This document shows positions 61,533 to 64,000 of a DNA stretch of 64,000 bases, piece by piece. A program made the translations under genes and the position numbers. How positions within the stretch are numbered: position 1 is the stretch's first letter; each line of letters begins with the position of its first letter. Under the pieces are notes generated by a model that had not been told where the DNA came from, did no database searches, and saw only the letters and a program-made list of their open reading frames with translations. The stretch comes from Duganella flavida (GTDB lineage: Bacteria; Pseudomonadota; Gammaproteobacteria; Burkholderiales; Burkholderiaceae_D): assembly GCF_009857445.1 (NCBI RefSeq), contig NZ_WWCN01000003.1, positions 248,001-312,000 of the forward strand. The letters run 5' to 3'.

Positions 61533-62258
61533 GACTACCTCCTAGTTTTGATGTTTTCTTTTGGAAATTAATGGCGTATTAGCGGGGAAATTCGCAGCGA
61601 AACATTTACTATTGTAATGAAAGTGCGTTTTCACTCGAAGGACAGCGTTAGAGGTTTAAAGAAAGCATACCTAGGTTAATTCCATTTTTTTTCATTTGCA
61701 AGAAAATTATTAAATAAATTAAATTGTGAGACTTGCAATTAATTAGTTTTGATTTGCAAGGGATATGCCCCCAAGATGGTAGCGCCGTCTCCCGCGATAG
61801 TTATGAAAACGGTTTATATCGTTTTTCGGGGACGGGCGTGACAGGAGCACTTACTCTAGCTGCAGGAGCATGGGTACCCCTTAAGGGCATTCGAACTCAG
61901 GATTGGCGCAAGGACAGAGTTTTACCGGACGAGCGAAGTGCGTGCCAGTTTTCTAGAGATGTCCTTCATATGCTTGATTTAATTTTTGAAATTATTAGAA
62001 GTGCAAGCTAATTTCACTATCGTGACAATCTGTGAATATCTCCATGCGGCAGAGATGGTACTCTGCATACGTTCAATGCTGGAGTGCCAAGCCGCCTCTG
62101 CATTGATTAATTTCGTCCGCATAATTCGTAGTATTTAAAATAGAGAATTTAATAAATTTCATGTTAAATGTATTTCGTATGAATAGCAATTTTCCTCATA
62201 TCAATGGGTAAAATCTAGGGTGAATTTTAAAATTAGTAATTCTAAAATGGAGGTTGCA
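61533..62258. other. intergenic region with doubtful small frame
   Basis: About 725 AT-rich bases. It must carry promoters for the flavoprotein operon (minus) and the repeat protein (plus). A 92-codon plus-strand frame at 61733-62011 has only a TTG start and no ribosome site; part of it (GVTGALTLAAGAWVPLKGI) could be a decayed gene, but I cannot assign it. Confidence 0.4.
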
Positions 62259-63140
62259 ATGGCTTTTGATATCATGGAAACTGTTAATAATACGGAATCA
62301 TCTGCCGTTCAGAAATTTAGCTTTTGCACAAACGAAAATATATCTATTGATGAATTTAAGAAGAAAAGACTAAAGTCGGAAGAGTTGCTTTTGACTGGTG
62401 TTAGTAAGTACTGTCAGAAAGAATATGGATGGTCTGACGAGAAAACACAAGTGATCGAATCCCAATATAGAGATTTTCTAAGCCTCTATGCAGTTGATTT
62501 TTATGGGCAGTTTGTCGCGACAAAAGACGTCGATCTCTATTGGCATATTCACATATTACATACCCGTCTTTACAAGCATCATTGTGAAATTATGTATTCG
62601 CGTTTTCTGGACCATGATCCGGTTGCTGGCAATGAAGATCTGACGCCTTACCGGAGTGCCTACAAACAGACCTTAGCCGCTCTGGAGCGAGTGGGCAGTT
62701 ATCCCTCGGATATAGGGCTGTCCAGTGCCATTGCTGAACCCAAACCCGCGGCGTGCATGAATTCAGCCCCCAAGCCAGCCGCCTGCATGAACGCAGCACC
62801 TGCGCCTGCGGCTTGCATGAATGCAGCGCCCAAGCCCGCAGCCTGCATGAACGCAGTACCCAAGCCAGCCGCCTGTATGAACGCATCACCTGCGCCTGCT
62901 GCTTGCATGAACGCAGCACCCAAACCAGCTGCCTGCATGAACGCAGTACCCAAGCCAGCCGCCTGCATGAACGCATCACCTGCGCCAGCTGCTTGCATGA
63001 ACGCAGCACCCAAACCAGCCGCCTGTATGAACGCAGCACCCAAACCAGCCGCCTGTATGAACGCAGCACCCAAACCAGCCGCTTGCATGAACGCAGCGCC
63101 CAAGCCCGCAGCCTGCATGAACGCGGCACCACGTGCATAA
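62259..63140 (+). CDS. GRDP-like protein with 13 tandem cysteine decapeptides
   Basis: A 293-aa protein. The N-terminal 160 residues resemble the glycine-rich-domain-containing-protein-like family, with the conserved VDLYWHIHILHTRLYKHHCE block and FLDHDP. The rest is 13 perfect-length repeats of 10 residues, consensus KPAACMNAAP, each with one cysteine, ending RA. The start at 62259 has GGAGG five bases upstream; the frame is open back to 62220. Tails of this kind could be metal-binding, cross-linked or substrates for modification enzymes; no such enzyme is recognised in the window. It is followed by an aldo/keto reductase gene on the same strand. Confidence 0.8.
   Translation: MAFDIMETVNNTESSAVQKFSFCTNENISIDEFKKKRLKSEELLLTGVSKYCQKEYGWSDEKTQVIESQYRDFLSLYAVDFYGQFVATKDVDLYWHIHILHTRLYKHHCEIMYSRFLDHDPVAGNEDLTPYRSAYKQTLAALERVGSYPSDIGLSSAIAEPKPAACMNSAPKPAACMNAAPAPAACMNAAPKPAACMNAVPKPAACMNASPAPAACMNAAPKPAACMNAVPKPAACMNASPAPAACMNAAPKPAACMNAAPKPAACMNAAPKPAACMNAAPKPAACMNAAPRA
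62742..63131 (+). repeat. 30-bp tandem repeat array, 13 units
   Basis: Thirteen in-frame 30-bp units encode the decapeptides. Variation shows a higher-order pattern: units 4-6 and 7-9 are the same three-unit block (AVP, ASP, then an AP-start unit), and units 10-13 are four copies of one unit at protein level. This points to recent expansion by slippage or unequal exchange. Confidence 0.9.
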
Positions 63141-63235
63141 AGTCGTCTAGGTGGTACGACTGCGTCTTGGCGAAATTCAGGGCGCAGTTTTCCCTTTTCT
63201 TGTTTCCATATTTGCTGGACTTGATGACTCCCTCC

Positions 63236-64000
63236 ATGAGTGGCGACAATTTTTTGATTTCTGCCAGCAATGTTCGTGTGCCTTTACCCATATACGGCAC
63301 AGCTTGGAAAAAGGAGAAGACCGCTGGCTTGGTTGAGCGAGCGATTGATCTGGGGTTTAGAGGTATCGATACCGCCTGCCAGCCTCAGCATTACAATGAA
63401 GCCGGCGTGGGCGAAGGCGTGGCTGTTGCATTGCGCAGTGGTTTAAGGCGCGAGCATCTATACATCCAAAGCAAATTTTCGCCGCTCAATTGCCAAGAGT
63501 CGAGCAATGTTCCCTACGATCCCAGCGCTAGTTTGACCGATCAGGTCGCACAGTCTTTTCTGCGCTCTCTGGACAATTTGCGAACTACCTATTTGGATGC
63601 TTTGCTGCTGCATTCCCCCTTGTCCGAGCCCACAGACACCATGCAAATATGGCGGGTTATGGAAGATATTTTTGATCGCGATGGCTGCAAGCAGTTGGGA
63701 GTTTGTAACTTTTACAATCTCAAACAGTTGGAACATCTGTATCACACGGCCCGGGTGAAGCCTGTCATATTGCAGAACCGCTTTTATGCCCAAACTCAAT
63801 ATGACAAGACTATCCGCAAATTTTGTCAACAACACCGTATCATCTATCAAAGCTTCTGGACTCTGTCGGCAAATCCCGACGTGTTGGCCCATCCGGTATT
63901 GTTGGCCCTCGCGAAGAAATATCAGCGTACCGCAGCGCAAATTTTTTTTCGTTTCCTTTGCGGGTGCAATATTATTCCCCTGACCGGCACGACCTCGGAT
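63236..64000 (+). CDS. aldo/keto reductase (partial, runs off the window)
   Basis: 255 codons of an NADPH-dependent aldo/keto reductase are visible without a stop. The catalytic tetrad can be seen: D in GIDTA, Y in QHYNEAG, K in QSKFSP and H in LLLHSPL; later VCNFYN and LQNRFYAQ match the family. An in-frame ATG at 63224 is an alternative start; neither has a good ribosome site. It follows the repeat protein by 95 bases. Confidence 0.85.
   Translation, partial: MSGDNFLISASNVRVPLPIYGTAWKKEKTAGLVERAIDLGFRGIDTACQPQHYNEAGVGEGVAVALRSGLRREHLYIQSKFSPLNCQESSNVPYDPSASLTDQVAQSFLRSLDNLRTTYLDALLLHSPLSEPTDTMQIWRVMEDIFDRDGCKQLGVCNFYNLKQLEHLYHTARVKPVILQNRFYAQTQYDKTIRKFCQQHRIIYQSFWTLSANPDVLAHPVLLALAKKYQRTAAQIFFRFLCGCNIIPLTGTTSD

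Noticed and set aside
61733..62011. 92-codon plus-strand frame in the AT-rich gap
   Set aside because: Only a TTG start, no ribosome site; at best a decayed fragment that cannot be assigned.
62699..63118. Open frame on the minus strand encoding repeats of MQAAGLGAAF
   Set aside because: It is only the antisense reading of the 30-bp repeat array; no ribosome site and no upstream domain. The plus-strand frame has a recognisable domain and start.
62742..63131. Regular 30-bp repeats as a CRISPR array
   Set aside because: Units are directly tandem without spacers, are in frame within a gene, and no cas gene is near.

Overview
The window looks like chromosomal DNA of a GC-rich betaproteobacterium, probably Burkholderiales and possibly Oxalobacteraceae. 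This rests on the beta-ketoadipate gene order, the TonB/PepSY iron genes, the KfrA-like protein and the codon use of the catabolic genes; I cannot name a species. GC-rich core genes at both ends enclose a long accessory region (about 17.8-41 kb and 49-55.8 kb) that is a patchwork of mobile elements, broken genes and toxin-antitoxin-like or regulatory modules.

Region 1 (0-10.7 kb): a tightly packed operon catB-catC-catA-benA-benB-benC-benD-pcaD converts benzoate through catechol and muconate to 3-oxoadipate. A convergent LysR regulator follows; it is divergent from a beta-alanine:pyruvate aminotransferase and a CoA-acylating (methyl)malonate-semialdehyde dehydrogenase, the layout of a beta-alanine catabolic unit. 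Region 2 (10.7-15.1 kb, minus strand): a five-gene operon encodes a di-haem peroxidase-like lipoprotein, a porin-like protein, a periplasmic FMN-binding protein with an SGAT flavinylation site, an ApbE flavin transferase and a small b-type-cytochrome-like membrane protein. Its promoter carries a good Fur-box match over the -10 and a perfect 21-bp palindrome over the -35, so it is best read as an iron-regulated extracytoplasmic flavin electron-transfer module. Region 3 (15.1-17.5 kb): a GlxA-type regulator divergent from a TehA/SLAC1 transporter.

Region 4 (17.8-41 kb): a broken Rep gene, then an AT-rich Tn7-like operon (a TnsA-like protein with a degraded nuclease motif, TnsB, TnsC, TniQ), an IS110/IS21 chimera of relics, an XRE regulator, a CAP-domain lipoprotein, a three-gene unit with a metallophosphoesterase, two HipA-type kinases (one YjjJ-like with its own HTH), an orphan Xre/MbcA/ParS antitoxin, a short YgiT-type zinc-finger protein, a KfrA-like protein divergent from a tyrosine recombinase followed by four uncharacterised genes, two inverted partial copies of one IS3-family element, and a REC-EAL protein.

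Region 5 (41.6-49.3 kb, minus strand): an iron-acquisition cluster of a DUF2946 protein, a 58-aa membrane peptide, a PepSY membrane protein, two TonB-dependent siderophore receptors and a secreted alpha/beta hydrolase. Region 6 (49.3-55.5 kb): an XRE antitoxin, AbiEii-like nucleotidyltransferase and DUF4238-like operon behind a perfect operator palindrome, then a full-length Tn3-family transposase without visible resolvase, and an IS110 relic. Region 7 (55.7-61.5 kb, minus strand): a coupled five-gene operon (flavoprotein dehydrogenase, maleate-isomerase-like protein lacking the usual cysteines, DUF4331, TPR protein, secreted amidohydrolase) of unknown substrate. Region 8 (62.2-64 kb): a GRDP-like protein with 13 tandem cysteine-containing decapeptides, followed by an aldo/keto reductase cut by the window end.
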